A stretch of DNA of 64,000 bases from Arthrobacter sp. (GTDB taxonomy: Bacteria > Actinomycetota > Actinomycetes > Actinomycetales > Micrococcaceae), in the NCBI GenBank assembly GCA_023264815.1, contig JAHFUZ010000003.1:124001-188000 (forward strand). The letters are read 5' to 3'. The notes beneath the pieces are model-generated. The model searched no databases. It saw only the letters and a program-made list of their open reading frames with translations, and had not been told where the DNA came from. Shown here in pieces: positions 1 through 8,515 of this stretch (its first letter is position 1; each line of letters begins with the position of its first letter). A program made the translations under genes and the position numbers.

Positions 1-983
1 TTCACGCCACCCGGAGCGGACTTGATGGTGTCGGCACCCACCAGGGCGGCCGCACCGTAACCGAGCACCAGGGTAAACAGGTAGAAGAGCCCGATCAGCC
101 AGATGGACCACACCACGGACTTGCGGGCTTCCTTGGCTGTGGGGACGGTGTAGAAGCGCATGAGAACGTGCGGCAGGGCTGCGGTGCCCAGGACCAGTGC
201 CAGGCCGAGCGACATAAAGTCCAACTTGGACGTTTCGGACTTGCCGTACTGCAGCCCCGGGTTGAGGACCGCCGGGTTGTTGGCCGTGTCCACAGCTGCG
301 CCGAGCAGGCTGGAGAGGTTGAAGCCGTAGATCGCGAGCACCCACAGGGTCATCACGGCTGCGCCGGCAATGAGCAGGACGGCCTTGATGATCTGGACCC
401 AGGTGGTGCCCTTCATGCCGCCGATCAGGACGTACATGATCATCAGGGCGCCGACGACGATGATCACCAGGGCCTGGCCACCCCAATCGCTGATGCCGAG
501 CAGCAGGGAAATCAGGCTGCCGGCTCCTGCCATCTGCGCAAGCAGGTAGAAGAAGCAGACCGCGAGGGTGGAGATGGCCGCCGCGATCCGGACCGGCCGC
601 TGCTTCAGCCGGAACGAGAGGACATCGGCCATGGTGAACTTGCCGGTGTTCCGCAGCAGCTCGGCCACGAGCAACAGCGCCACGAGCCAGGCCACCAGGA
701 AGCCTATGGAGTACATAAAGCCGTCGTAGCCATTGATGGCAATGGCGCCGGTGATGCCCAGGAACGAGGCTGCCGACAGGTAATCGCCGGCGATGGCGGT
801 TCCGTTCTGTGAGCCCGTGAACGAACGCCCGGCAGCATAGTAGTCCGCGGCGGTTTTGTTGTTCCGGCTGGCCCGCAGCACGATCACCATGGTGACGGCA
901 ACAAAAAGACCGAAGATCCCCATGTTCAGCAGGGTGGTTTCCTTGAGGTCGGCAACATCAACGGCCGTGGCTATCCCGATCAT
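1..983 (-). CDS. Sodium:solute symporter (acetate/pyruvate permease-like), C-terminus outside window
   Basis: Polytopic membrane transporter of the SSS family, expected to take up a small monocarboxylate such as acetate or pyruvate with Na+ or H+. The visible 327 codons begin MIGIATAV and continue through several hydrophobic segments with SSS hallmarks: AGRSFTGSQNG followed by AGDYLSAASFLG near residues 50-75, and the GTAALPHVLMRFYT motif near residue 285. Reading runs off the left edge, so the C-terminus is missing from the window, not from the gene. Its ATG overlaps the stop of the upstream DUF485 gene in an ATGA junction, so the two are translationally coupled. The DUF485 partner is typical of ActP-type permeases. 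The substrate is an inference. Confidence 0.92.
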   Translation of the reverse strand, partial: MIGIATAVDVADLKETTLLNMGIFGLFVAVTMVIVLRASRNNKTAADYYAAGRSFTGSQNGTAIAGDYLSAASFLGITGAIAINGYDGFMYSIGFLVAWLVALLLVAELLRNTGKFTMADVLSFRLKQRPVRIAAAISTLAVCFFYLLAQMAGAGSLISLLLGISDWGGQALVIIVVGALMIMYVLIGGMKGTTWVQIIKAVLLIAGAAVMTLWVLAIYGFNLSSLLGAAVDTANNPAVLNPGLQYGKSETSKLDFMSLGLALVLGTAALPHVLMRFYTVPTAKEARKSVVWSIWLIGLFYLFTLVLGYGAAALVGADTIKSAPGGV

Positions 984-1360
984 TTGTCCACTCCGGTCAT
1001 TTTCTTGCCGTCCTTATCAAATTCATGGCCTTCGATTTCGTGGCGGATCTCGGCCGCGATGGGGTCAAGTTTCCGGTTGGAGTAGCTGACATACCAGCCG
1101 GTGATGGCGAATGTGGACACGAACTGGAGGAGGCCCAGGATCAGTCCGATGTTGATGTTGCCCCAGACTTTGGTGGACATGAACCCCACCGCGTAGTCCG
1201 CCAGCAGGACGTACGCGAAATACCACAGCAGGAAGGCTGCGGCCATAGGGAATACAAAGCTGCGGTGACGTTTGCGCAGTTCCTGGAACCGCGCCGTCGA
1301 CTGGACTTCTTCGAAGTCCACGGACGCCGTTGCGTCCGGAGTCCGGGGATCGTTACCCAT
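980..1360 (-). CDS. DUF485 family small membrane protein
   Basis: A 126-residue protein with two predicted membrane helices, roughly residues 38-58 (FPMAAAFLLWYFAYVLLADY) and 70-92, joined by a short loop with the FMSTKVWG stretch typical of DUF485. These proteins (YjcH-like) are encoded directly upstream of ActP-type symporters and probably act as accessory or stabilising subunits, but their molecular role is not established. The start is preceded by a purine-rich GAGGAACG site. It is coupled by a 4-base overlap to the symporter that follows. A CRP-like palindrome lies about 70 bases upstream. Confidence 0.9.
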   Translation of the reverse strand: MGNDPRTPDATASVDFEEVQSTARFQELRKRHRSFVFPMAAAFLLWYFAYVLLADYAVGFMSTKVWGNINIGLILGLLQFVSTFAITGWYVSYSNRKLDPIAAEIRHEIEGHEFDKDGKKMTGVDK

Positions 1361-1425
1361 CGTTCCTCCTCATTGAGAGTTTGACTGTCACCTGCTGGGC
1401 GCGCCTGCCTGCAGGGCGCCGCCAA

Positions 1426-1441
1426 AGTGACTGCAATCACT
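1426..1441. promoter_or_regulatory. CRP/GlxR-like operator candidate
   Basis: An inverted repeat, AGTGA-N6-TCACT, lies between the divergent DUF485-symporter pair and the histidine kinase gene. It matches the TGTGA-N6-TCACA architecture of Crp/GlxR-type cAMP receptor proteins except at the outer bases. Its centre is about 73 bases upstream of the DUF485 start, a plausible activator position. Single site, found by eye. Confidence 0.4.
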
Positions 1442-1541
1442 GTGCGTCGTGACGGAGGATACATTCCAGAGGTGCCGGGGCGGTGGTCGCTCAGCGGTCC
1501 CGATGCTGCGACAAGCGGCACCCGCCGCTACGCTGGGCACC

Positions 1542-2732
1542 ATGCCGGACTCCCCACTCCTCACCGCCGCGGCCGTCGCCGTGATCGTCCTGGCGATCGC
1601 CGTCGTCGTCGGGGTGGGCATGAAGGTGCTGCGGTCCTTCCGCGAGCTGGGCACGGATGCCGAGCGGGCCACATACAACACCCTGCACGCAGCCTCCCGC
1701 GCCGGCCAGCACCTGCGCACCGGGCTGAATCCTGCCGGGGCAGCAAAAGCCAGCCGCCAGCTCCGCACTCTCCTGGGCTGTGACGCCCTGGCAATTACCG
1801 ATACCGCGGGAGTCCTTGCCTGGGACGGTGCGGCGGAGGAGCTCAAACCGCTCCTCATGGGCCTTGCAGCAGATGTCCTCGCCGGCGGACGGACCGCCGT
1901 CATCCAGCCGGGAAACCTGGGGGCCGGCCCTGCCGCCGGACACCTGGCGGCCGTCATCGCACCGGTTCGGGCCGGTGCCAGGGTGGCAGGGGTCGTGGCC
2001 GCCTTTGCCCCCGCCGCCGGAGCGGGCCTGGTCCGCGCCACCGGCGAAGTAGCCGACTGGGTGGCGGTCCAGGTGGAGCTGGCCGAACTGGATGCGTCCC
2101 GCACGCTGCTGATGGAGGCCGAGGTCCGGGCGCTGCGTGCACAGATCAGCCCGCACTTTATCTACAACTCCCTGAACGCGATCGCCTCGTTCATCAACAC
2201 CGATCCGGCCCGTGCCCGTGAACTCGTGGTGGAGTTCGCGGACTTCACCAGATACTCGTTCCGCCGCCATGGCGACTTCACCACCCTCGCCGAAGAGCTG
2301 CGCTGCATTGACAGGTATCTGCTGCTGGAGCGGGCCCGGTTCGGCGAACGCGTGCAGGTCAGCCTGCGGGTCGCACCGGAGGTCCTGGGCACGGTCATCC
2401 CGTTCCTGAGCCTGCAGCCGCTCGTTGAAAACGCCGTCCGGCATGGCCTGGAGGCCAAGGAAGGGCCGGGCCATATCAGCATCACCGCCGAGGACTCCGG
2501 TGCCTTCGCGGAGGTGACCATCGAGGACGACGGCGTGGGCATGGATCCTGCCACGCTCCAGTCGATGCTGGCCGGCCACAGCGACGGCGACCATGTGGGC
2601 CTCCGGAACGTGGATGCCCGGCTCCGGCAGGTCTACGGCGACGAGCATGGCCTGGTGATCGAAACGGCGCCCGGCGAAGGGACCCTGATCACCATGCGGG
2701 TTCCCAAGTCCCAACCGGACCACGACGCCTAA
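1542..2732 (+). CDS. LytS/BtsS-like sensor histidine kinase
   Basis: Sensor kinase of the LytS/YehU (HPK8) class, 396 residues from the chosen ATG. One N-terminal membrane helix (about residues 5-25) is followed by a GAF-like region (about 60-185), then the His_kinase domain with RAQISPHFIYNSLN, where His205 is the likely phosphoacceptor. The ATPase has an N-box (PLVENAVRHG) and a G-box (EDDGVGMD, then HVGLRNV). An in-frame ATG 93 bases upstream would add a non-hydrophobic tail; I prefer the internal start because the helix follows at once. The LytTR regulator gene follows after 46 bases. With symporters on both sides, the likely role is sensing extracellular pyruvate or acetate, by analogy with E. 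coli BtsSR. The ligand is inferred. Confidence 0.88.
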   Translation: MPDSPLLTAAAVAVIVLAIAVVVGVGMKVLRSFRELGTDAERATYNTLHAASRAGQHLRTGLNPAGAAKASRQLRTLLGCDALAITDTAGVLAWDGAAEELKPLLMGLAADVLAGGRTAVIQPGNLGAGPAAGHLAAVIAPVRAGARVAGVVAAFAPAAGAGLVRATGEVADWVAVQVELAELDASRTLLMEAEVRALRAQISPHFIYNSLNAIASFINTDPARARELVVEFADFTRYSFRRHGDFTTLAEELRCIDRYLLLERARFGERVQVSLRVAPEVLGTVIPFLSLQPLVENAVRHGLEAKEGPGHISITAEDSGAFAEVTIEDDGVGMDPATLQSMLAGHSDGDHVGLRNVDARLRQVYGDEHGLVIETAPGEGTLITMRVPKSQPDHDA

Positions 2733-2778
2733 CCCGGGCTTTGAGATCCGGGCCACATCCGGCGGCTAATGTAGGAAC

Positions 2779-3501
2779 ATGATTAATGTCCTCGTCGCCG
2801 ATGACGAGTTGCCGGCGGTTGAAGAGCTTGCGTACCTCCTGGGCCGGGACGACCGGATCGGCACCATCCACCGGGCCTCCTCCGGTTCAGAAGCCCTGCG
2901 GGCCCTCACCAGCGAATCCGTGGACGCGGTCTTCCTGGACATCCACATGCCGGCCGTTTCCGGACTGGATATTGCCCGGGCCATTGCGCGCAGCAGCCAC
3001 CCGCCGGCGGTGGTGTTCGTCACGGCGGACGAGGATTGTGCCTTGGAGGCCTTTGAGCTGGCCGCCGTTGACTACCTCCTGAAGCCGGTCCGCGCCGAAC
3101 GGCTGGCCCGTTCAGTGGGACGGATCAGCGATCTGCTGCGGGACGGCGGCGGCCCTGCACCGGAGATGATAACCGTGGACCAGGGCGGCACCACCCGAAT
3201 GATCCGGCGCGACGACGTCACGTACGTCCAGGCGCAGGGAGACTACGCACGGCTGCACACCGCGGACGCGAGCTACCTGATCCGGGTGCCGCTGGCCGAT
3301 CTGGAGCAGCAGTGGGCGGACGCCGGGTTCATCAGGACCCACCGGTCCTACCTGGTGGCGCTAAAGCACGTCGCGTCCATGAAGCTGGCCGCCGACAAGC
3401 CCAGCGTGTCCGTGGCCGGAGCCAGCCTCCCCATCAGCCGACGGCACCTGCCCACCGTCAGGGAAAAGCTGCAGACCACCCGTATCCGGCCACAGACATG
3501 A
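2779..3501 (+). CDS. LytTR-family response regulator
   Basis: Response regulator of 240 residues. The receiver domain (about 1-118) carries the acidic pair in VADDELP, the phosphoacceptor Asp54 in FLDIHMP and the conserved Lys102 in DYLLKP. A LytTR DNA-binding domain follows (about 135-235), recognisable by DVTYVQAQGDYARLHT and the FIRTHRSYLVAL motif. LytTR proteins bind imperfect direct repeats and activate nearby transporter or cell-wall genes. It is the cognate partner of the upstream kinase, and its stop overlaps the next gene in an ATGA junction, so kinase, regulator, small membrane protein and symporter appear to form one unit. Confidence 0.93.
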   Translation: MINVLVADDELPAVEELAYLLGRDDRIGTIHRASSGSEALRALTSESVDAVFLDIHMPAVSGLDIARAIARSSHPPAVVFVTADEDCALEAFELAAVDYLLKPVRAERLARSVGRISDLLRDGGGPAPEMITVDQGGTTRMIRRDDVTYVQAQGDYARLHTADASYLIRVPLADLEQQWADAGFIRTHRSYLVALKHVASMKLAADKPSVSVAGASLPISRRHLPTVREKLQTTRIRPQT

Positions 3502-3848
3502 CACGCGTCCGCGTCACCGCACCACGGTCGGCACCCCGCCCTGCCGGTGAAACACGCGAAGCGGCGGAAGAATCGGAGGTGGGACAGCTCTTTGTCCGGT
3601 CCCTGATCCGTTCCCAGCTTCGGCTTGCCCTGGTGGTGGCCGTGGGTTTTATGCTGATCCTCGGCGCGTTCCCGGTCCTGCTGGCCGCCGTGCCCGGCCT
3701 AGCCGAGGCCCGGATCGCGGGTATCCCCTTCGATTGGCTGCTGCTGGGCGCCGGCATCTACCCGGTGATCGGACTCAGTGCGTGGCTGTTTATCCGGACA
3801 GCCACCCGGAATGAGGCCAGGTACCGCGACCTGGCCGGGGACAAGTGA
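3498..3848 (+). CDS. Small two-helix membrane protein, DUF485-like position
   Basis: A 116-residue protein starting at the ATG that overlaps the regulator's TGA. A polar N-terminal 45 residues precede two predicted helices (about 46-66, LALVVAVGFMLILGAFPVLL, and 78-98, FDWLLLGAGIYPVIGLSAWL) and a basic C-terminal tail. Size, two-helix layout and position directly before an SSS symporter parallel the DUF485 protein on the opposite strand, though sequence identity is low by eye. It is probably the accessory subunit of the following symporter. No catalytic motif is visible. Confidence 0.8.
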   Translation: MTRVRVTAPRSAPRPAGETREAAEESEVGQLFVRSLIRSQLRLALVVAVGFMLILGAFPVLLAAVPGLAEARIAGIPFDWLLLGAGIYPVIGLSAWLFIRTATRNEARYRDLAGDK

Positions 3849-3855
3849 TCTCACC

Positions 3856-5358
3856 GTGAATCCTGCCGTGGGTGTGGCGGCCCTGCTGGTGGTTTCCGTG
3901 GCCACGGCCGTGATCGGCTTTTACGGCCTGCGGATTTCCCGGACCACCGGCGATTTCTACGTCGCCTCCCGGACGGTGCGGCCGTGGTGGAATGCTTCTG
4001 CCATCGGAGGCGAGTATCTGTCCGCGGCGAGTTTCCTGGGTGTGGCCGGACTGATCCTGCTCTCGGGCACGGATGCGCTGTGGTTCCCGGTGGGCTACAC
4101 GGCCGGGTACCTGATGCTCCTGCTCTTTGTCGCCGCCCCGTTGCGCCGGTCGGGGGCGTATACGATTCCGGACTTCACCGAGGCAAGGCTGGATTCGCGG
4201 GCCGTGCGCCGCGTGACGAGCCTCGTGGTGGTGGTGGTGGGCTGGCTGTACATTGTGCCGCAGCTTCACGGCGCGGCACTGACCATCCGGATCGCTACCG
4301 GCCTTCCGCCGTGGGTGGGTTCGGCAGCCGTGGTCATCGTGGTGTGCCTGACCGTGGTGGCCGGCGGCATGCGGTCCATAACGTTCGTCCAGGCCTTCCA
4401 GTACTGGCTGAAGCTCACGGCCCTCGCGGTGCCGGTCCTGTTTATCCTGTTCACTCTCGCCGGGAACGGGACAGCCGCCGTGGCCCCGGCGGCCGTGAAC
4501 CCCCTTGGCACCGCCCCCGCCGGGGCATACCAGAACATCTCGCTTCTGGTGGCACTGCTGTTCGGTACGCTGGGCCTCCCCCACGTCCTGGTGCGCTTCT
4601 ACACGAACCCGGACGGCAGTTCGGCACGCCGGACCACCCTGATCGTCCTCGGGCTCTTGTCGGTGTTTTATCTCTTCCCGACGGCCTACGGACTGGCCGG
4701 GAGGATGTTTGCGCCGGACCTCGCCCGGTCAGGACAGGCGGATGCGCTGGTCCTGCTCCTGCCCGGCCAACTGATCGGCGGCACGGCAGGCGACCTGCTC
4801 TCGGCGTTGGTGGTGGCCGGCGCGTTCGCGGCCTTCCTGTCCACCACCTCAGGGCTGGTGGTGTCGCTGGCGGGCGTTATCAGCCAGGACGTGCTCGGCG
4901 GCAGTGTCCGTGGCTTCCGGCTCGCGGCCGTCATCTCAGCCATTGTCCCGCTGGGCTTTGCCGTCACCACCGATTCCCTGGCACTCGCTGGCAGCGTGGG
5001 CCTGGTGTTCGCGTTCACCGCCTCCACCGTCTGCCCGGTTCTCCTCTTGGGTATCTGGTGGCGGGGCCTCACCGACACCGGCGCCATCGCCGGGATGGTG
5101 ACCGGGGCCGTGCTCTGTGGCGGCGCGATGGTATGCGGCGCCTTCCTGGGACCCGCGGGCACTCCGTTCTGGCTGGCCCAGCCGGCAGCGTGGACCGTGC
5201 CCGCAGCCTTTGCCGTGATGATCCTCGTTTCCCGCGCCACCAAGGCACGGATCCCCCGGACCCTGACCCGGGTCATGACCCGGCTGCACACGCCGGAACG
5301 GCCGCTGGTCACCGAACAGAAGTTCACACCGGCCTCCCCCACACCGCCCCGGACTTGA
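3856..5358 (+). CDS. Sodium:solute symporter family protein
   Basis: SSS-family secondary transporter, 500 residues, with about 13 hydrophobic segments. Family signatures include DFYVASRTVRPWWNASAIGG and EYLSAASFLGVAGL near the N-terminus and GTLGLPHVLVRFYTNPDG near residue 240. The start is a GTG seven bases after the previous stop and directly before the first helix; an in-frame upstream start would overlap the previous gene by 71 bases and add a hydrophilic extension. It is the second symporter of the cluster and resembles the first at the motif level. It is probably induced by the adjacent LytS/LytTR pair. A carboxylate substrate is likely but cannot be fixed from sequence. Confidence 0.9.
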   Translation: MNPAVGVAALLVVSVATAVIGFYGLRISRTTGDFYVASRTVRPWWNASAIGGEYLSAASFLGVAGLILLSGTDALWFPVGYTAGYLMLLLFVAAPLRRSGAYTIPDFTEARLDSRAVRRVTSLVVVVVGWLYIVPQLHGAALTIRIATGLPPWVGSAAVVIVVCLTVVAGGMRSITFVQAFQYWLKLTALAVPVLFILFTLAGNGTAAVAPAAVNPLGTAPAGAYQNISLLVALLFGTLGLPHVLVRFYTNPDGSSARRTTLIVLGLLSVFYLFPTAYGLAGRMFAPDLARSGQADALVLLLPGQLIGGTAGDLLSALVVAGAFAAFLSTTSGLVVSLAGVISQDVLGGSVRGFRLAAVISAIVPLGFAVTTDSLALAGSVGLVFAFTASTVCPVLLLGIWWRGLTDTGAIAGMVTGAVLCGGAMVCGAFLGPAGTPFWLAQPAAWTVPAAFAVMILVSRATKARIPRTLTRVMTRLHTPERPLVTEQKFTPASPTPPRT

Positions 5359-5364
5359 CGGTTG

Positions 5365-5949
5365 TCAGTCGATCGCTGCCATGAGTTCCACAACGCGGTC
5401 CAGAAACGCATCCACCTGGGTCTCCTCATAGCCGTCCTGCCCGGTTGCGGGACGGAAAACTGCCCGGCGGACGCTGTCAACACTGAGCGGCTTGTCTTCC
5501 TCGAGGTAGCCGATGAGGTCGTAGCAAAGGTTGTCCACGTCCAGGATGTTGTAGCTGCGCGCCTTCTTCTTGGCGGGGCGCCGGAAGCGTTCGCCGTCCG
5601 GCCGGTGCAGGCGGCCCCGAAGGATGCCGGACAGGTTGCCGATCTCGCGCAGCCAGGCATCTTCGCCCTGCGCGGCAATCAGTTCGTCCCGTTCGCGGCG
5701 GGCAAAGGCGTCTTCGAGGCGATCCAAGGCGGCATCAACCACCGCCGCCGAGTAGCCGCCCTTGACCGGGTCGAAGGAAACGCTGCGGACGTCGGCACTG
5801 GTGACTGCGTGGATGGCGGCCTTCGGCGTCTCGAGCGCCACCTTTGCCCGCTGGAGGAACTGGTCCACCTGCTTGGCGTTGTAACCAAACTCGTTGCCCC
5901 GCACGCGCTCAAACGACGCGGGAATTTTCCGTTGAAAATCCAATGCCAC
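5365..5949 (-). CDS. DivIVA-domain protein with two DivIVA-like repeats
   Basis: A 194-residue soluble protein. Two copies of the DivI1A motif are visible: one near residues 17-38 (RVRGNEFGYNAKQVDQFLQRA) with a related VKGGYSAAVVDAALDRLEDAF near 62-82, and one at the C-terminus (GQDGYEETQVDAFLDRVVELM). Such motifs occur in actinobacterial proteins linked to polar growth and cell division, but this one lacks the long coiled coil of Wag31, so it is not the main DivIVA. It lies 92 bases downstream of cdsA, facing the symporter gene with a 6-base gap between the convergent stops. Function beyond the domain is unknown. Confidence 0.8.
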   Translation of the reverse strand: MALDFQRKIPASFERVRGNEFGYNAKQVDQFLQRAKVALETPKAAIHAVTSADVRSVSFDPVKGGYSAAVVDAALDRLEDAFARRERDELIAAQGEDAWLREIGNLSGILRGRLHRPDGERFRRPAKKKARSYNILDVDNLCYDLIGYLEEDKPLSVDSVRRAVFRPATGQDGYEETQVDAFLDRVVELMAAID

Positions 5950-6041
5950 TGTTGTTCCTTTGTTGCTTCTCAGCTGGGTCAGATAGGCACCAGTCTATTG
6001 GTGCTGCCGGGGGCCGGCGGGGTGGGCAGGACTGGTCTGGC

Positions 6042-6965
6042 TCAGGCCCCCGAGACAATTGCGAAGAGGACGAACGCGACCGGCGAGGCAAAGACGATGG
6101 AGTCCAGCCGGTCCATCACGCCGCCATGTCCGGGCAGCACACTGCTCATGTCCTTGATTCCGAGTTCCCGTTTGACCATGGACTCGGCGAGGTCTCCGGC
6201 TGTGGAGGCCGCCACCAGGCCAACGGCCAGGATCACGCCCACCCACCAGGGCTTGTCCAGAATGAAGATGCAAGCCAGGATTCCGATCAGCATGGCCCCC
6301 GCGACGGATCCGGCAAAGCCTTCCCAGGATTTCTTCGGGCTGATCTTGGGCGCCATGGGGTGCTTGCCCAGGGAAGCCCCGACGAGGTATCCGAAGGTAT
6401 CGTTCGACACCACCAGCAGCAGCATGACCGCCACCTGCCAGGCTCCGGCGGGAATGGTCCCGCCCGGCCAGAGCCCCACCGGCGTGGCAACGCCGACGGC
6501 GTGCAGCGGCAGGGCGGCGAAGCTGATGAAGAAGGGTACCCAGCCGAGGGTGAAGACGCCTGCGAAAATACTGTTGGCCGATCCTGCCGGGCTTTCCACC
6601 GACCGCCACAGCAGCACCGCCACGCAGCTCAGGAGCATGGCAAAGAGCAGGCTTTCCAAACCACCAAAGTACGCGGCAAAGGGCATGCCGACGGTCCCCA
6701 CCATGACCGGGACGATGGGCATCCGGGTTCCGATGGCTTCCAGGGCGCGGTAAATCTCCCAGACACCGAAGACTGCGAACCCGGTGGTGACGGCAACAAA
6801 TCCGAGTGGAAGGAAGAGCAGGCCGCCGAGCACGCCGATCAGCATGGCCAGGCCCACCACTATGGCCGCCGGAAGGTTCCTCCCGGCTTTGGGCGTCGGG
6901 TTGCTGCGCGGCCGCTTCCCCTTCGTGCGTGCCCTTTGCGCAGGGGCCTGCTCTGCCTGGCTCAT
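6042..6965 (-). CDS. cdsA: Phosphatidate cytidylyltransferase
   Basis: Makes CDP-diacylglycerol from phosphatidic acid and CTP at the membrane, the branch point for phospholipids. It has 307 residues: a basic N-terminal tail (about 1-30, RARTKGKRPRSNP), then about eight membrane helices. The CdsA signature region is clear near residues 205-240, with APKISPKKSWEGFAGSVAG followed by DLAESMVKRELGIKDM, which carries the conserved Asp/Lys residues. The start codon overlaps the frr stop by one base. Its place after rpsB-tsf-pyrH-frr is the conserved bacterial order. Confidence 0.96.
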   Translation of the reverse strand: MSQAEQAPAQRARTKGKRPRSNPTPKAGRNLPAAIVVGLAMLIGVLGGLLFLPLGFVAVTTGFAVFGVWEIYRALEAIGTRMPIVPVMVGTVGMPFAAYFGGLESLLFAMLLSCVAVLLWRSVESPAGSANSIFAGVFTLGWVPFFISFAALPLHAVGVATPVGLWPGGTIPAGAWQVAVMLLLVVSNDTFGYLVGASLGKHPMAPKISPKKSWEGFAGSVAGAMLIGILACIFILDKPWWVGVILAVGLVAASTAGDLAESMVKRELGIKDMSSVLPGHGGVMDRLDSIVFASPVAFVLFAIVSGA

Positions 6966-7522
6966 CAGACTTCGAGCAGCTCTGCTTCCTTGCGCTTGAG
7001 CAGCTCATCGATGCCGTCCACGTGCGACTTGGTCAGGGCATCCAGTTCCTTTTCGGCCCGATTGCCTTCGTCCTCGCCAGCTTCGCCATCCTTGACCAGC
7101 TTGTCCAGGGTTTCCTTCGCCTTCCGGCGGATGTTGCGGATGGAGATCTTTGCGTCCTCGCCCTTGGTCTTGACGATCTTGACGTACTCCTTGCGGCGTT
7201 CCTGCGTCAGGTCCGGGATGGTGATCCTAATGACATTGCCGTCGTTGGAGGGGTTCGCGCCTACCTCGGAGTCGCTGAGGGCACGCTCGATGTCACGCAG
7301 TGCGGTCTTGTCGAACGGCGTGATGAGGATGGTGCGCGCATCGGGGATGGCGAAGGACGCGAGCTGCTGGAGCGGAGTGGGTGATCCGTAGTAGTCCACC
7401 AGCACCTTGTTGTAGAGGCCGGGATTTGCCCGCCCGGTGCGGATCGAGGCGAAGTCTTCCTTGGCTACCTCGACAGCCTTGTCCATCTTCTCCTCGGCTT
7501 CGAGCAAGGTTTCTTCGATCAC
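6965..7522 (-). CDS. frr: Ribosome recycling factor
   Basis: RRF dissociates post-termination ribosomes together with EF-G. The length (185 residues) is standard. The two-domain fold is recognisable: a helical domain with [19 protein letters not shown] near the N-terminus and the long C-terminal helices ([31 protein letters not shown]), with a short central domain containing the [18 protein letters not shown] motif. A ribosome site (GAGGAGAGACC on the coding strand) precedes the ATG. It lies between pyrH and cdsA, separated from pyrH by 127 bases that hold a hairpin. Confidence 0.97.
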   Translation of the reverse strand: MIEETLLEAEEKMDKAVEVAKEDFASIRTGRANPGLYNKVLVDYYGSPTPLQQLASFAIPDARTILITPFDKTALRDIERALSDSEVGANPSNDGNVIRITIPDLTQERRKEYVKIVKTKGEDAKISIRNIRRKAKETLDKLVKDGEAGEDEGNRAEKELDALTKSHVDGIDELLKRKEAELLEV

Positions 7523-7589
7523 GGTCTCTCCTCAGAAATCAGTGCAGTCCGGAAACCGGCTCCGTGCACATTCTTGGTTCAGTGTTCCT

Positions 7590-7625
7590 GGTTCCATCGG
7601 TGGTCCCGCCAGCGGGGATGGAACC
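7590..7625 (-). other. Intercistronic hairpin between pyrH and frr
   Basis: Nine-base arms, GGTTCCATC and GATGGAACC, enclose an 18-base GC-rich loop that can fold further. There is no T-run after it on the coding strand, so a full Rho-independent terminator is unlikely. Processing, stability control or attenuation between the two genes is more plausible. Confidence 0.55.
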
Positions 7626-7649
7626 GTGCTGAGTTCATCCTAGCCGTAG

Positions 7650-8387
7650 CTAGGGTGTCACCAGCGTACCCAGCTTCTCGCCCAGGATGGCGCGGGTGAC
7701 GTTCCCCTCGCCTTCCATCCCGAAGACCACCATGGAGAGGTTGTTGTCCTTGCACATGGTCATGGCGGTCTGGTCCATCACGCGGATGTCACGGCGCAGT
7801 GCGTCGTCATAGCTAAGGGTGTCCAGGCGCTCGGCGTCGGGGTCCTTTTTGGGATCCGCGGTGTAGACAGCATCCACGCCGCTCTTGGCCATCAGGACAA
7901 CGTCTGCGTGGACTTCCAGGGCCCGCTGGGCGGCCACGGTGTCCGTCGAGAAGTACGGCAGGCCGGCGCCCGCACCGAAAATGACCACGCGGCCCTTTTC
8001 CATGTGGCGGATGGCGCGGCGGGGAATGTAGGCTTCGGCCACCTGGCCCATGGTGATGGCGCTCTGTACGCGGGTTTCGACGCCCGCCTGCTCCAGGAAG
8101 TCCTGCAGGGCAAGGCAGTTCATCACGGTGCCGAGCATGCCCATGTAATCGGCACGGGATCGGTCCATGCCGCTCTGTGACAGTTCAGCGCCGCGGAAGA
8201 AGTTCCCGCCGCCCACCACGATGGCGACTTCGACGTCGGGAACCGCAGCGGCGATCTGCTTTGCGACGCCGCGGACAGTGTCAGGATCAACGCCCAGCTT
8301 TCCGCCGCCGAAGACCTCCCCTGAAAGCTTAAGAAGGACGCGGCGCCGGCTCTTTTCGGCCTGGCTTGAAGTGTTGACGGCTTCCAT
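7650..8387 (-). CDS. pyrH: UMP kinase
   Basis: Phosphorylates UMP to UDP in pyrimidine nucleotide synthesis. From the chosen ATG it has 245 residues, the usual length; a longer frame upstream is rejected because this ATG has a good GGGAAGG site and yields the expected N-terminus. Amino-acid kinase motifs are visible: [12 protein letters not shown] (P-loop-like phosphate binding), [13 protein letters not shown] near residue 65, [11 protein letters not shown] near 90, and the C-terminal [18 protein letters not shown]. It sits in the conserved tsf-pyrH-frr order and is separated from tsf by a strong terminator hairpin, suggesting its own promoter. Confidence 0.96.
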   Translation of the reverse strand: MEAVNTSSQAEKSRRRVLLKLSGEVFGGGKLGVDPDTVRGVAKQIAAAVPDVEVAIVVGGGNFFRGAELSQSGMDRSRADYMGMLGTVMNCLALQDFLEQAGVETRVQSAITMGQVAEAYIPRRAIRHMEKGRVVIFGAGAGLPYFSTDTVAAQRALEVHADVVLMAKSGVDAVYTADPKKDPDAERLDTLSYDDALRRDIRVMDQTAMTMCKDNNLSMVVFGMEGEGNVTRAILGEKLGTLVTP

Positions 8388-8472
8388 GGGTGCCTTCCCG
8401 TTGGGTGAACTCTGAAAAAGGTTATCGTGCCCGGTGGCCAAAGTTCTCATCTGGCCTTTGCCGGGTGCATGC

Positions 8473-8505
8473 AAAAGGGGCGGCCACCGAAGTGGCCACC
8501 CCTTT
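8473..8505 (-). terminator. Rho-independent terminator after tsf
   Basis: On the coding strand the stem pairs AAAGGGG-T-GGCCAC with GTGGCC-G-CCCCTTT around a four-base loop (TTCG), followed by TTGC. It lies 10 bases after the tsf stop and before pyrH, so it probably ends the rpsB-tsf transcript or reduces read-through into pyrH. Confidence 0.8.
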
Positions 8506-8515
8506 GCGGATTCGA

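Noticed and set aside
4686..5678. A 330-residue open frame antisense to the symporter and DivIVA genes
   Set aside because: Composition is Arg/Ala/Thr-rich as expected for a shadow of a GC-rich gene, with no ribosome site or domain.
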